A stretch of 64,000 nt of DNA. Source: LMUY01 sp965199165. GTDB lineage: Bacteria > Pseudomonadota > Alphaproteobacteria > Acetobacterales > Acetobacteraceae. A program made the position numbers and the translations under genes. This document shows positions 8,314-16,633 of the stretch, one piece after another. Numbering within the stretch: position 1 is the stretch's first letter; the number at the start of each line of letters is the position of its first letter. The stretch is taken from the NCBI GenBank assembly GCA_965199165.1, contig OZ240681.1, positions 4,774,001 to 4,838,000 on the forward strand, written 5' to 3'. The notes below the pieces were generated by a model that saw only the letters and a list, made by a program, of their open reading frames with translations, had not been told where the DNA came from and searched no databases.

Positions 8314-11220
8314 TCAGTGCGAGCCGATCGCCGCCAGGCCCGCCGGCACCGCGCGGGCCAGCGCGACCTCCCCGGCCGCCCGCTTCAGGTCCCCCACGTT
8401 GCCGACGGGGGCCGCCGTCAGCAGCCGGAACATGTCGGCGCGCGGGCCGGCCATGCGCGCGACCTCCTTCATCCCCAGCAGCCGCAGGGCGGCGTCGTCC
8501 CCGGCGCGCGCCTGGGCGGATGCCAGGCGGAGCAGCGTGTCCTGCTGCGCCGGCGTCAGCGCGCCGTCGGGCGGGATGCTCCGCGCCGCCAGCGAGCCCA
8601 AGGCGGCCACGGCGCCGTGCCAGTCGCCCGCGTCGCCCAGGATGGTCGCGCGCAGGTCGTCCGCGGCATCGGTGTCGATGCCCGCCAGGATCGCCGCGGC
8701 GCCGCCCGGATCGTGCGCGCGGGCATGCAGCCGCGCGTCGACCAGGCCGCGTTGTTCCACCAACGCCGCGGGCAGGTCCGGTGCATCGCTGTTGGAAAGG
8801 GCGGCGGCCGCGCCGGCATCATCGCCCTCCCCCAGCCGCATCCGTGCCAGCCTGGCACCCAGCGATGCGCGCCCGGCGCCCGCAGGGGCTGCCACCATCA
8901 TCCGCTCGATGATCGGCGCGGCCCGCTTCGGCAGGTCCAGCGCCGCAAGCTTGTCCGCCAGCAAGGCCGCGGATGCCGCCTGGTCCGCCTGGCCGACAAG
9001 CTCGGCGTTCTCCTCCGCCAGCGACACCAGGTCCATGGGCGGCAGGGCGCCGCCAGGTCCGTGCAGCATGTCGCCCATCAGCGCCGTCATCTTGGCATCG
9101 ATCTTGGCCGTTGCATCCGGGAACAGCAGAAGGGTCTCCCGCAGCAACGCGAAGGCTTCGCGCCATTGCCCGGCCTGCGCCCGGAGCGATGCCACGCGGA
9201 GGCGCAGCGTCTCTTCCCGGTCATCCCCACGCCAGCTCAGGAATTGCCGTTCCAGCGCGTCCGCCGCCTCCTTCGGCTGCAGCGCGCCGCTCGCCAGGCG
9301 CAGCAGCGTGGCACGCGTCGCAGCGCGGGCGCTGGACAGGCGGTCCCGCCCGAGCGCCAGCGCGTCGTACAGGGTCAGGGCCTCCGCCGTCTTGCCCTGC
9401 GCCTCGAACCGCATGGCCCGGGTCAAGGCGAGCAACGGCTCGTCCGGCATCTTCGCAAGCAACGCGTCGGCCGCGGCCGGGGCGCCACCCGCGGCCATGG
9501 TTTCGGCGGCAAGCGGCAGCAGGCGGTTGCGCAGGGCCGCGGGGTAGGACAGCACCAGCCCCATGGTGCCGGCGAACACGGGCGCCGCCTCCGGCGACGC
9601 GGGATGGAGCATCGCCGTGAGCACGGCGCGCCAGAGGGCGATCTCGTCGCTGCCGGTCAAGGCGGGGTTCAGCAAGCCGTCGGCCTCGGCCGGGCGGTTG
9701 CTCATCAGCCCGGCGATCCCGGTCAGGCCGGCGACGTCCGGATCCTCGGCCGCGCGCGGGTCTTCCGCCACCGCCAGGCCCAGCAAGGCCTGCGCCTCCG
9801 CCCCGAGCCCCAGCGCCAGCATGGTCTGGGCGGCCCGCTTGCGCGGGGTCAAGCGGGCCTGGGCGGCTGCGCGGCCCTGGTCGGCCACCTGCATCTGCAG
9901 CCGCCGCAGCAGGGTGGCGGCCGGCTCGTCGGGAAAGTCGAAACGGCGGGTCAGCACGGCGGCGTCCTCCAGCGCGCGGGCGCTGTCCGGCGGCGGGGCC
10001 AGGGGGTCGCCGGTCTCGATCGCATAGCCTTCCGGCACCGGGCGAAGCTGGGCGCGGTCGGAATGCGGCTCGACGACCACGCCCTGCCAGCTCGGCAAGA
10101 CGGTGAACTCCGGCACGCGATAGGCGACAGGCACGCCGGAGGTCGGCTGCATGGTGCCGACCAGCAGGTTCTCGCCGGTGGCGGGATCGGCCAAGACCAC
10201 GACCTGCCCCAGCCCGGTCGCCGGGAACAGCAGGCGCGCCGGCCGCGGCACCGGCACCAACGGCGGCGCCGTGCCCGGCGTGGCGGCCAGCACCAGCGCC
10301 CAACCCTCCTTCCTCCGTTCCATGCGCAGGCTCCGGTCGGCCGGCACCTTGAGGCGGAGCAGGGTGGCCTGCGGCAGCACCTGCACGGTGGCGCCGGCCA
10401 GCATCGGGTCATCACCCAGAGCCGCGACGTCCAACGGACGGCGCTCGTCGAACACCAGCCACGCCTCGTCGCCGTGGCGGAACGCGGCAGCGGCGGCGGT
10501 GGCCCCGAAGGGAAGCAGGGCGGAACTGCCGTTCTCGCCCGGCGGCAGCGGCACGTGGGTCGCCGCCAGCGACATCGGTTCGGCGGCAGCCGGTGCCGGA
10601 GACGGAGACGGTACAGGCGGCGCCGGCGACGGCGTGGCCGGACCAGCGTCGCGGACCACCGGCACCACCGGCGCCGGTTCGGCGATGGCTGCCGGCGTGA
10701 TCACGGCCGGCAGCACCGCCGGAGGCATGAGGACGTGGGCGGGACCCGCCAGCGGCGTCGGGGCTGGAACGCCAGCGGCCGGAGCGGCCCGATCCGCTTG
10801 CTTCGGCTGCTCCAATGCCGGACGGGCCGGTGCGCTCGCAGAAGGGCCGGTCGCCCGGACCGTTGCGGCGGGCTTGGCCACCGACGGGTCCAGCACATCG
10901 ACCACCACGCGATTGCCGAGGCGCATGGTCCGCAGCTTGGCGCCGGGTGCAACGGTGAGCGTGGCCGTGCCGGTGCCGCCGGCCACGCCAAGGATGTTGC
11001 GGGTGGTGCCGCCGATCGCGGGCACGTCGCCGGCACCCGTGAAGCGTAGGGTGACCACGTCGCCCTCTCGTTCGACCTTGAACGGCGTGGCATCCGGGAA
11101 CTCGAACACCACGCGGCCGAAGCCCGGGTGCGATCCCATCCGCACGTCGATCTTGTCCGCAGCCCACGCCAGGGCCGGGGCTGCCGCGAGCAACACCGCC
11201 AGAGGCAGGACAACCCTCAC
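8314..11220 (-). CDS. Large exported protein with AMIN-like N-terminus and helical (TPR-like) repeats, in the flagellar operon
   Basis: 968 residues. A signal peptide (LAVLLAAAPALAWAADK) is followed by a beta-rich segment (about 22-110, with GRVVFEF, VVTLRF and RTMRLGNRVVVDVLD) resembling AMIN-type domains. A long Pro/Ala-rich linker (about 112-215) and a second beta-rich part (about 215-420) come next. The remainder is an Ala/Leu-rich alpha-solenoid with TPR-like helices. It should act in the periplasm. Its GTG start overlaps the cheZ stop (GTGA), making it the last gene of fliL-fliM-DUF6468-motE-cheY-cheZ, which suggests a motor or basal-body role. The exact function is unknown; no named family is certain. 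Confidence 0.8.
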   Translation of the reverse strand: MRVVLPLAVLLAAAPALAWAADKIDVRMGSHPGFGRVVFEFPDATPFKVEREGDVVTLRFTGAGDVPAIGGTTRNILGVAGGTGTATLTVAPGAKLRTMRLGNRVVVDVLDPSVAKPAATVRATGPSASAPARPALEQPKQADRAAPAAGVPAPTPLAGPAHVLMPPAVLPAVITPAAIAEPAPVVPVVRDAGPATPSPAPPVPSPSPAPAAAEPMSLAATHVPLPPGENGSSALLPFGATAAAAAFRHGDEAWLVFDERRPLDVAALGDDPMLAGATVQVLPQATLLRLKVPADRSLRMERRKEGWALVLAATPGTAPPLVPVPRPARLLFPATGLGQVVVLADPATGENLLVGTMQPTSGVPVAYRVPEFTVLPSWQGVVVEPHSDRAQLRPVPEGYAIETGDPLAPPPDSARALEDAAVLTRRFDFPDEPAATLLRRLQMQVADQGRAAAQARLTPRKRAAQTMLALGLGAEAQALLGLAVAEDPRAAEDPDVAGLTGIAGLMSNRPAEADGLLNPALTGSDEIALWRAVLTAMLHPASPEAAPVFAGTMGLVLSYPAALRNRLLPLAAETMAAGGAPAAADALLAKMPDEPLLALTRAMRFEAQGKTAEALTLYDALALGRDRLSSARAATRATLLRLASGALQPKEAADALERQFLSWRGDDREETLRLRVASLRAQAGQWREAFALLRETLLLFPDATAKIDAKMTALMGDMLHGPGGALPPMDLVSLAEENAELVGQADQAASAALLADKLAALDLPKRAAPIIERMMVAAPAGAGRASLGARLARMRLGEGDDAGAAAALSNSDAPDLPAALVEQRGLVDARLHARAHDPGGAAAILAGIDTDAADDLRATILGDAGDWHGAVAALGSLAARSIPPDGALTPAQQDTLLRLASAQARAGDDAALRLLGMKEVARMAGPRADMFRLLTAAPVGNVGDLKRAAGEVALARAVPAGLAAIGSH

Positions 11221-11741
11221 TCGAAGCTGTCCAACAGGGCGTCGATGTCATGCTGCTGCATCGCCACGCCGCTGCGTTGCGGCCCGTTCAGGAGGGCGGT
11301 CGGCAGTTCGGGGACGGTTTCGACGGGCCGGGTGCTGCTGAACACGCGCACCATCTCGCCGACCTTGGCCTCGATCACCTTCAGCGTGTGCACGATCTTG
11401 GCGACACGTTGCCCGGTGATGTCCTGGAACGAACAGGCCTCGTAGATGCGCGCCGTCGATCCCGTCACCACCGCCCGGAACGCATCGCCATCGACCGCTT
11501 GCTCCAAGATCTCGCACTCGTCGAGGATCAGCCCGGTCGCCTCGGCCGTGTGCAGCACGATGGCGTCGAGTTCATCGGATGCGGCGGGGAGGTGCCGGCC
11601 GACGATGTCGTCAGCCTGCGTCGAGGCCACTTCGCGCCGCAGGTTCTCGATGAAATCGCTCAGGACATGCAACTGGCTCAAGAGCTCGGCTTGCCGCGTG
11701 CCGTCGGACGCCTGCGGCGAAACGGCACAGCCTTCAGGCAT
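11217..11741 (-). CDS. cheZ: Protein phosphatase CheZ-like
   Basis: CheZ removes phosphate from CheY-P. The family core motif is seen as CSFQDITGQRVAKIV with Asp107 and Gln111, the same spacing as the Asp/Gln pair needed for catalysis in enteric CheZ. A C-terminal acidic peptide (DIDALLDSFE), separated by a linker, matches the CheY-binding tail. 174 residues is short compared with enteric CheZ (about 214). It overlaps the preceding cheY-like gene by 8 bases, which fits a cognate pair. Confidence 0.88.
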   Translation of the reverse strand: MPEGCAVSPQASDGTRQAELLSQLHVLSDFIENLRREVASTQADDIVGRHLPAASDELDAIVLHTAEATGLILDECEILEQAVDGDAFRAVVTGSTARIYEACSFQDITGQRVAKIVHTLKVIEAKVGEMVRVFSSTRPVETVPELPTALLNGPQRSGVAMQQHDIDALLDSFE

Positions 11742-12114
11742 GCAGCACCTTCTCGATCTTGGACTGCAGGGTCTCGGCGTTGAACGGCTTGACGATATAG
11801 TTGCTGACGCCAGCCTGCTTGGCGGCGATCACGTTCTCCGTCTTGCTCTCCGCCGTGATCATGATGAACGGCGTGCTGCGCAGCCGGGTGTCGGCGCGGA
11901 TTTCCTGCAGCAGCTGCAATCCCGTCATCGGCGCCATGTTCCAGTCGCTGATGACCAGCCCGAAATTGCCGGCACGCAGCTTTTCCAGCGCCTCGCTGCC
12001 GTCGCTGGCCTCTTCGACGTTGTGGAAGTCGATCTGCTTGAGCAGGTTGCGCACGATCCGCAGCATGGTCTTGTAGTCGTCGACGATCAGCACGCCGGCC
12101 GAGGTATCCATCAT
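11734..12114 (-). CDS. cheY: Chemotaxis response regulator CheY
   Basis: Stand-alone receiver domain of 126 residues. The acidic pair is Asp12-Asp13, the phospho-acceptor Asp57 (in LVISDWNMAPMTG), with Thr87 and Lys109 (VKPF) completing the active site. The DWNMAPMTGLQLLQEIR stretch is close to the chemotaxis type, which binds FliM. Placement directly before cheZ and in the fliM operon supports a motor-switching role. Confidence 0.92.
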   Translation of the reverse strand: MMDTSAGVLIVDDYKTMLRIVRNLLKQIDFHNVEEASDGSEALEKLRAGNFGLVISDWNMAPMTGLQLLQEIRADTRLRSTPFIMITAESKTENVIAAKQAGVSNYIVKPFNAETLQSKIEKVLHA

Positions 12115-12132
12115 GGTTTCGCAATCCTCTCG

Positions 12133-12807
12133 TCAGCCGGCACCGGCATGGTCGGGCGGCACGGTCGTGGAACGGGTACGCTGGGTGGCAAGCTGCGTGG
12201 TCACCAACCGCGCCCGGTCCGGCTGCATCGCGCCGAGCACCGAGGCGGCCTTGGCCTCCTTCATGCGATCGATCACATGAAGCAGCACGTTCATGTCCAT
12301 TTCGTTAAAGATCGTCGCCGCGTCTTTCGGTTTCATCGTCTCGTAGACCTTGACCAAGCCGGACCAGTTGGCCTCGTCATGGTCCTCGCGGGCCTTCTCC
12401 AGCGATTCCAGCCGTGTTTGCAGCGCCGTCAGCTGGCCCACCCGTTCGCTCAGCCGCTGCTCCGCCGCGTTGAGCACGCCCTCCCGCTGCGACAGGCTCT
12501 GCTCGCGCGCCTCCAGCTCTTGGCGGCGGCTGCGCAGATCCTGCAGCAGCTGCCGTTCCGCGTCGCTGATGACCGGTTGCGGCGGCGAGCTCGGTTCGTG
12601 CGGCGGCGGGATGGGCTTGGCATAGGGGTTGACCGCGGCGGCATGCGTGGCCGCAGGCGGGGCGGGTTCGGCACTCTCGTGAACGGGCGCCGCCTCGGCG
12701 CTGGCGAGGACGGCCCCCGGCACCAAGGCCAGGCCTAAGTTGACGGCCTTGCTGACGAGCAGCACCGCGGTGACCGCGACAGTGATGGGAAGCAGACGGA
12801 AGCGCAT
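12133..12807 (-). CDS. MotE-like periplasmic motility protein
   Basis: 224 residues. An N-terminal membrane anchor or signal (about 5-35) is followed by a Pro/Ala-rich linker and a long coiled coil (about 80-145). The C-terminal domain of MgtE-N/FliG-like type contains KPKDAATIFNEMDMNVLLHV and MKEAKAASVLGAMQPDRARLV. In alphaproteobacteria this arrangement is seen in MotE, a chaperone that stabilises the periplasmic motor protein MotC. It starts on the DUF6468 stop codon (TAATG). Its substrate partner is not in this window. Confidence 0.8.
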   Translation of the reverse strand: MRFRLLPITVAVTAVLLVSKAVNLGLALVPGAVLASAEAAPVHESAEPAPPAATHAAAVNPYAKPIPPPHEPSSPPQPVISDAERQLLQDLRSRRQELEAREQSLSQREGVLNAAEQRLSERVGQLTALQTRLESLEKAREDHDEANWSGLVKVYETMKPKDAATIFNEMDMNVLLHVIDRMKEAKAASVLGAMQPDRARLVTTQLATQRTRSTTVPPDHAGAG

Positions 12808-13253
12808 TATCGTGTCACCCGCAAAGCACGCAGAAGGTCTCGTTCAGCCTGGCTGCGCACCCGCGTGCCGCCCGGCTCCGGCAAGTCCGGCTCCGGCGCC
12901 GGATAGCGACGCATCGGCAGTTCGGCCTCGCGGTTCGCGCGCACCAGCCCGTCCATGCGGTCGGCCAGCCGTTCGCCGCGCTCGATCAGCGTCACCAGGT
13001 CGTCCTTGAGGTTGGAGGCCGCTTCGATCTGCCGGGCGATATGCCGGCCCGCGCCCTCCGCCGCGCCGCGCAGCCGCTCGACGCCGCTTTCCGCCTGGCG
13101 CGTGCTGTCGTTGAAGCCGCGCAACAGGGTCTCCAGCTCGGCCCGGTCGCGGCGGACCACGCCCAGCGCACGCTCCAGGCGCAGCGCGTGGAACAGCGTG
13201 GCACCCAGCAGACCGATCAGCGCAACTTCCAGCAATATCTGCCAACCGCCCAT
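12807..13253 (-). CDS. DUF6468 family membrane-anchored coiled-coil protein
   Basis: 148 residues. One N-terminal membrane helix (about 5-22) is followed by a heptad-rich coiled coil to about 110 and a Pro-rich tail. This matches the DUF6468 proteins that sit between fliM and motE-like genes in alphaproteobacterial flagellar operons; their role is not established. It follows fliM by 19 nt and is coupled to the motE-like gene. Confidence 0.75.
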   Translation of the reverse strand: MGGWQILLEVALIGLLGATLFHALRLERALGVVRRDRAELETLLRGFNDSTRQAESGVERLRGAAEGAGRHIARQIEAASNLKDDLVTLIERGERLADRMDGLVRANREAELPMRRYPAPEPDLPEPGGTRVRSQAERDLLRALRVTR

Positions 13254-13272
13254 TTTCCGGCGTCTCCTTTCG

Positions 13273-14304
13273 TCAGGCGTCGCGTGGCAGCGGCGCCACT
13301 TCGTGATCGATACGGACCGCCACGCGGTTCTTGCGGCGGCCGACGCGGCCTTCGAACAGCGTCACCGCGCCGCAGCGCAGTTGGACCGGGCTGCCGGGGC
13401 CGCAGGCGAGCACGATCTGGCTGCCGGGCTGCAGCGCCATCACGTCCGCCAGGCTCATCACCTGCTCGTCCAGCACCACGTCGATGTCCACGTCCGTCGC
13501 CCACAGCTCCTCGGCCAGGTGGGTTTCCCAGATGCTGTCGCGGCCGAACTTCTCGCCCATGAACTGCTGCAGCAGCAGTTCGCGGACCGGCTCCAACGTG
13601 GCATAGGGGAGCAGCAGCTCCATGCGGCCGCCGCGGTCCTCCATGTCGATGCGCAGGCGGGCCAGCACGGCGGCGTTGGACAGGCGGCTGATGGTGGCGA
13701 AGCGCGGGTTCACCTCCAGCCGCTCGAACTTGAAGGTCACCGGGCAGAGCGGGTCGAAGCTGGCGGACAGGTCCATCAGCACGACCTGGATCAGCCGCTC
13801 GACCAGCGTTCGCTCGATGGTGGTGTAGGGCCGGCCTTCGATCCGCATCGCCGCCGTGCCGCGCCGGCCGCCGAGCAGGACGTCCACAATGGAGTAGATC
13901 ATCGCGGAGTCGACCACCATCAGGCCGTAATTGTCCCACTCCTCCGCCTTGAACACCGCCAGCATCGCCGGCAGCGGGATGGAGTTCAGGTAGTCGCCGA
14001 AGCGCAGCGACAGGATGTTGTCGATCGACACGTCGACGTTGTCGGAGGTGAAGTTTCGCAGGCTGGTCGACATGATCCGCACCAGCCGGTCGAACACGAT
14101 CTCCAGCATCGGCAGGCGTTCGTAGGACACCAGGCCGGAGGAGATGATCCGGTGCATGCCGGAGCGGCTGTCGTCGGAGGTCGGCCCGCCGTCGAAGCCC
14201 AGCAGGCTGTCGATCTCTTCCTGGTTCAACACGCGCGCCGGCGCGGCGACCGTGTCGGCGTCGGTGGCCCAAGCCGCCGCCAGCGCCTCGTCGCTGCTGC
14301 TCAT
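13273..14304 (-). CDS. fliM: Flagellar motor switch protein FliM
   Basis: C-ring protein that binds CheY-P and sets rotation direction. The 343 residues start with the CheY-binding peptide equivalent (LNQEEIDSLLGFDGG). A CheC-like middle domain follows (NFTSDNVDVSIDNI, LMVVDSAMIYSIVDVLLGG). The C-terminal domain is of SpoA/FliN type (VLDEQVMSLADVMALQPGSQ). Family length is normal. Second gene of the fliL operon. Confidence 0.96.
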   Translation of the reverse strand: MSSSDEALAAAWATDADTVAAPARVLNQEEIDSLLGFDGGPTSDDSRSGMHRIISSGLVSYERLPMLEIVFDRLVRIMSTSLRNFTSDNVDVSIDNILSLRFGDYLNSIPLPAMLAVFKAEEWDNYGLMVVDSAMIYSIVDVLLGGRRGTAAMRIEGRPYTTIERTLVERLIQVVLMDLSASFDPLCPVTFKFERLEVNPRFATISRLSNAAVLARLRIDMEDRGGRMELLLPYATLEPVRELLLQQFMGEKFGRDSIWETHLAEELWATDVDIDVVLDEQVMSLADVMALQPGSQIVLACGPGSPVQLRCGAVTLFEGRVGRRKNRVAVRIDHEVAPLPRDA

Positions 14305-14329
14305 GCGGCGTCACCGGACACTCGGGCGA

Positions 14330-14848
14330 TCATTGGACCAGCAGCTCGCTGAACAGCACGTCGACCACCTGCGCGGGTGCCGCGGCCAGGCTGGCACGCG
14401 CGATCAGCTCCTCCCGCAGGCGGTAGGTCCCGGCGGAGCCGCGCAGCTCGTCCGGCCGCATCTCCCGCAGGTAGGTCTGGAACACGTCGACGACGCGGGG
14501 CTGGGCGGCGGTGAAGGCGGCCTGGTCCGCCTCCTTGGACAGCTCCAGCCGGACCTTGATCTTCACGAACGATGCGCGGCGCCCAGGCGCGTTCAGGTTG
14601 GCGACCATCTCCGGCAGTTCGACGAACACCGGGGCGTGCGGCGTGTCCTTGGCCTGGTGCTCCTCCGTCTCCGCCTTGTGCCCCATGCCGAGCAGGCCTG
14701 GCAGGATGCCGGTGAACCACAGCCCGGCGCCGACCGCGATCAACAGGATCGGCAGCGCCAGGATGACCAGCTTCTTCTTGCCGCCCTTCTTGGCGCCCTT
14801 CGCCGGCGCCGCGTCGCCGGGCACCATCACCGCCGTTGCCGCGCTCAT
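14330..14848 (-). CDS. fliL: Flagellar basal body-associated protein FliL
   Basis: Inner-membrane protein that interacts with the stator. It has a Lys/Ala-rich cytosolic N-terminus, a single membrane helix (about 29-52) and a periplasmic stomatin-like domain containing FVELPEMVANLN and FVKIKVRLELSKEAD. The ending LFSELLVQ is typical of the family. 172 residues. It is the first gene of the leftward operon with a near-consensus sigma-54 site upstream. Confidence 0.94.
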   Translation of the reverse strand: MSAATAVMVPGDAAPAKGAKKGGKKKLVILALPILLIAVGAGLWFTGILPGLLGMGHKAETEEHQAKDTPHAPVFVELPEMVANLNAPGRRASFVKIKVRLELSKEADQAAFTAAQPRVVDVFQTYLREMRPDELRGSAGTYRLREELIARASLAAAPAQVVDVLFSELLVQ

Positions 14849-14927
14849 CCCGCGCCCCTGCTTCTGTCCGGGCGGGAATGTGCCTTCAGAGGGTTAAGCA
14901 GCCGGTAACGGCCGTTCCCCTGGCGTA

Positions 14928-14942
14928 TCAAGCGTCGTGCCA
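14928..14942 (-). promoter_or_regulatory. Near-consensus sigma-54 promoter for the fliL operon
   Basis: On the minus strand the sequence reads TGGCACGACGCTTGA, which fits the RpoN consensus TGGCACG-N4-TTGC except that the last base of the -12 GC is A. The transcript would begin about 80 bp upstream of fliL. Because the -12 GC is normally highly conserved, this is weaker than the two plus-strand sites. Confidence 0.5.
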
Positions 14943-14966
14943 CCGGGCCGGCAGGGCGGAGAATGA

Positions 14967-14985
14967 CCCGGCACGTTCTGCCGGG
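14967..14985. promoter_or_regulatory. Palindromic activator site between fliL and flgF promoters
   Basis: A perfect 7-5-7 inverted repeat, CCCGGCA-CGTTC-TGCCGGG. It lies 60 bp upstream of the flgF sigma-54 promoter and 24 bp upstream of the divergent fliL one. The same palindrome with one mismatch is found 53 bp upstream of the flgI sigma-54 promoter (19702-19720). It resembles the ftr-type elements bound by the sigma-54 activator FlbD in Caulobacter. Confidence 0.65.
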
Positions 14986-15045
14986 AGGGCGCGCCAGACC
15001 TGCCCGGAACGATGCGGCCGCCAATGTTTTCAATGTGTTACCGGC

Positions 15046-15060
15046 TGGCACACCCCTTGC
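15046..15060 (+). promoter_or_regulatory. Sigma-54 (RpoN) promoter of flgF
   Basis: TGGCACACCCCTTGC matches the -24/-12 consensus TGGCAC-N5-TTGC with exact spacing. Transcription would begin about 12 bp downstream, leaving a leader of about 24 nt before the flgF ATG. Confidence 0.8.
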
Positions 15061-15095
15061 GCTTAGGCCGCCGAACCAGCCGGACGCCACCCTCG

Positions 15096-15836
15096 ATGCA
15101 AAATTCCACCTCCGTCGCCTTGTCCAGCCTTGTCGCCCAGCAGCGGGCGATGGACGTGACGGCAAACAACCTGGCGAACGCCAACACGCCGGGCTTCAAG
15201 ACCAGCCGCCTGCTGTTCGCCGACTGGCTGGAACGCCAGTCCGGCGTCGACCCGGTGCGCGGCGGACGGACGCTCAGCTTCACGCAGGACCGCGCCACCT
15301 ACCGCGAACAGGCGGAAGGCTCGCTGTCGCACACGGCCAACCCGCTGGACCTGGCCATCACCGGGGACGGTTTCTTCACGGTCCAGGCGAAGAACGGCCC
15401 GATGCTGACCCGGGCGGGCCGGTTCAACCTGCAACCGAACGGCACGGTGGCCGACGTGGACGGCAACGCGCTGCTGGACACCGCCGGGCAGCCGATCAAG
15501 GTGTCGACGGCCGACACCTCGCTCAGCGTCGCAGGCGACGGCACGCTCAGCAGCGAGAACGGCCGGCTGGGCAAGATCGGCATCGTCAAGCCTGCCGACC
15601 CGAACAAGCTGCAAGCCGAGGGCGACCACCTGCTGGGCGCGGAAACGCCGACCGCGGCCGTGGCGCAACCGCAGATCGTCGGCGGCGCGCTGGAGGACAG
15701 CAACGTCCAGCCCATCGCGGAAACCACCCGCATGATGAACCAGCTGCGGACCTTCCAATTCGTCACCCAATTCGTGCAGGGCGAGTCGGACCGGCAACAA
15801 GCCGCGATCGACAAGCTCACGCAGCGTCAGAGCTAA
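15096..15836 (+). CDS. flgF: Flagellar proximal rod protein FlgF
   Basis: Rod subunit. The N-terminal rod motif (AMDVTANNLANANTPGFK), the D1 domain pattern (TANPLDLAITGDGFFTVQ) and a C-terminal helix with MNQLRTFQFVTQFVQGE are seen. The ATG at 15096 gives 246 residues, normal for FlgF; the open frame upstream to 15012 crosses the sigma-54 promoter and is not coding. First gene of flgF-flgG-flgA-flgH. Confidence 0.95.
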   Translation: MQNSTSVALSSLVAQQRAMDVTANNLANANTPGFKTSRLLFADWLERQSGVDPVRGGRTLSFTQDRATYREQAEGSLSHTANPLDLAITGDGFFTVQAKNGPMLTRAGRFNLQPNGTVADVDGNALLDTAGQPIKVSTADTSLSVAGDGTLSSENGRLGKIGIVKPADPNKLQAEGDHLLGAETPTAAVAQPQIVGGALEDSNVQPIAETTRMMNQLRTFQFVTQFVQGESDRQQAAIDKLTQRQS

Positions 15837-15847
15837 GGAGGCCAGCC

Positions 15848-16633
15848 ATGCGATCGCTCGACATCGCGTCCACCGGGATGCAGGCACAGCAGACCAACGT
15901 GGACGTCATCTCCAACAACCTGGCCAACATGACCACGACCGGGTTCAAGCGGCGGCGGTCCGAGTTCCAGGACCTGATCTACGAGAACATGCGCCGCGTC
16001 GGCTCCAACACCTCCGACAGCGGCACGGTGGTGCCGGCGGGGGCGCAGGTGGGCCTGGGCGTGCGCACGGCGGCGATCTACCGCATCAACGAGCAAGGCA
16101 CGCTGACGCAGACCTCCAACAGCCTGGACCTGGCGATCCGCGGCAACGGGTATTTCCCCGTCACCCTCCCCTCCGGCGACACCGCCTACACGCGGGACGG
16201 CACGTTCGGCCTGTCGCCGGACGGCACGATCGTCACGGCGGACGGCTACCCGATCGCCGGCGGCATCACCATCCCGGCCAACGCCACCAGCGTCACCATC
16301 AGCTCCAACGGCGCGGTGCAGGCCAGCCTGGACGGGCAGGCGGCGCCGCAGACGGTCGGCACCATCCAGCTCGCCACCTTCCCGAACGAGACGGGGCTGG
16401 ACGCGCAGGGCGACAACCTGTTCCTGCAAAGCGGCGCCAGCGGCAACGCGGTCACCGGCAACCCGGGGGCACCCGGCTTCGGCAGCGTGCTGCAGGGCTA
16501 CGTGGAGGGCTCCAACGTCAACGTGGTGACGGAGATCTCCAACCTGATCACCGCCCAGCGCGCCTACGAGATGAACAGCAAGGTCATCACGACCTCCGAC
16601 CAGATGCTCTCCACCTTGACGAACATGCGGTGA
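15848..16633 (+). CDS. flgG: Flagellar distal rod protein FlgG
   Basis: Distal rod protein that connects to the hook and lies within the P and L rings. 261 residues. Motifs are MRSLDIASTGMQAQQTNVDV, ISNNLANMTTTGFKRRR, the FlgG-specific stretch QGTLTQTSNSLDLAIRGNGY, and the C-terminal ITAQRAYEMNSKVITTSDQM. AAGGAGG sits just upstream of the ATG, 12 nt after flgF. Its end overlaps flgA by 4 nt. Confidence 0.97.
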   Translation: MRSLDIASTGMQAQQTNVDVISNNLANMTTTGFKRRRSEFQDLIYENMRRVGSNTSDSGTVVPAGAQVGLGVRTAAIYRINEQGTLTQTSNSLDLAIRGNGYFPVTLPSGDTAYTRDGTFGLSPDGTIVTADGYPIAGGITIPANATSVTISSNGAVQASLDGQAAPQTVGTIQLATFPNETGLDAQGDNLFLQSGASGNAVTGNPGAPGFGSVLQGYVEGSNVNVVTEISNLITAQRAYEMNSKVITTSDQMLSTLTNMR

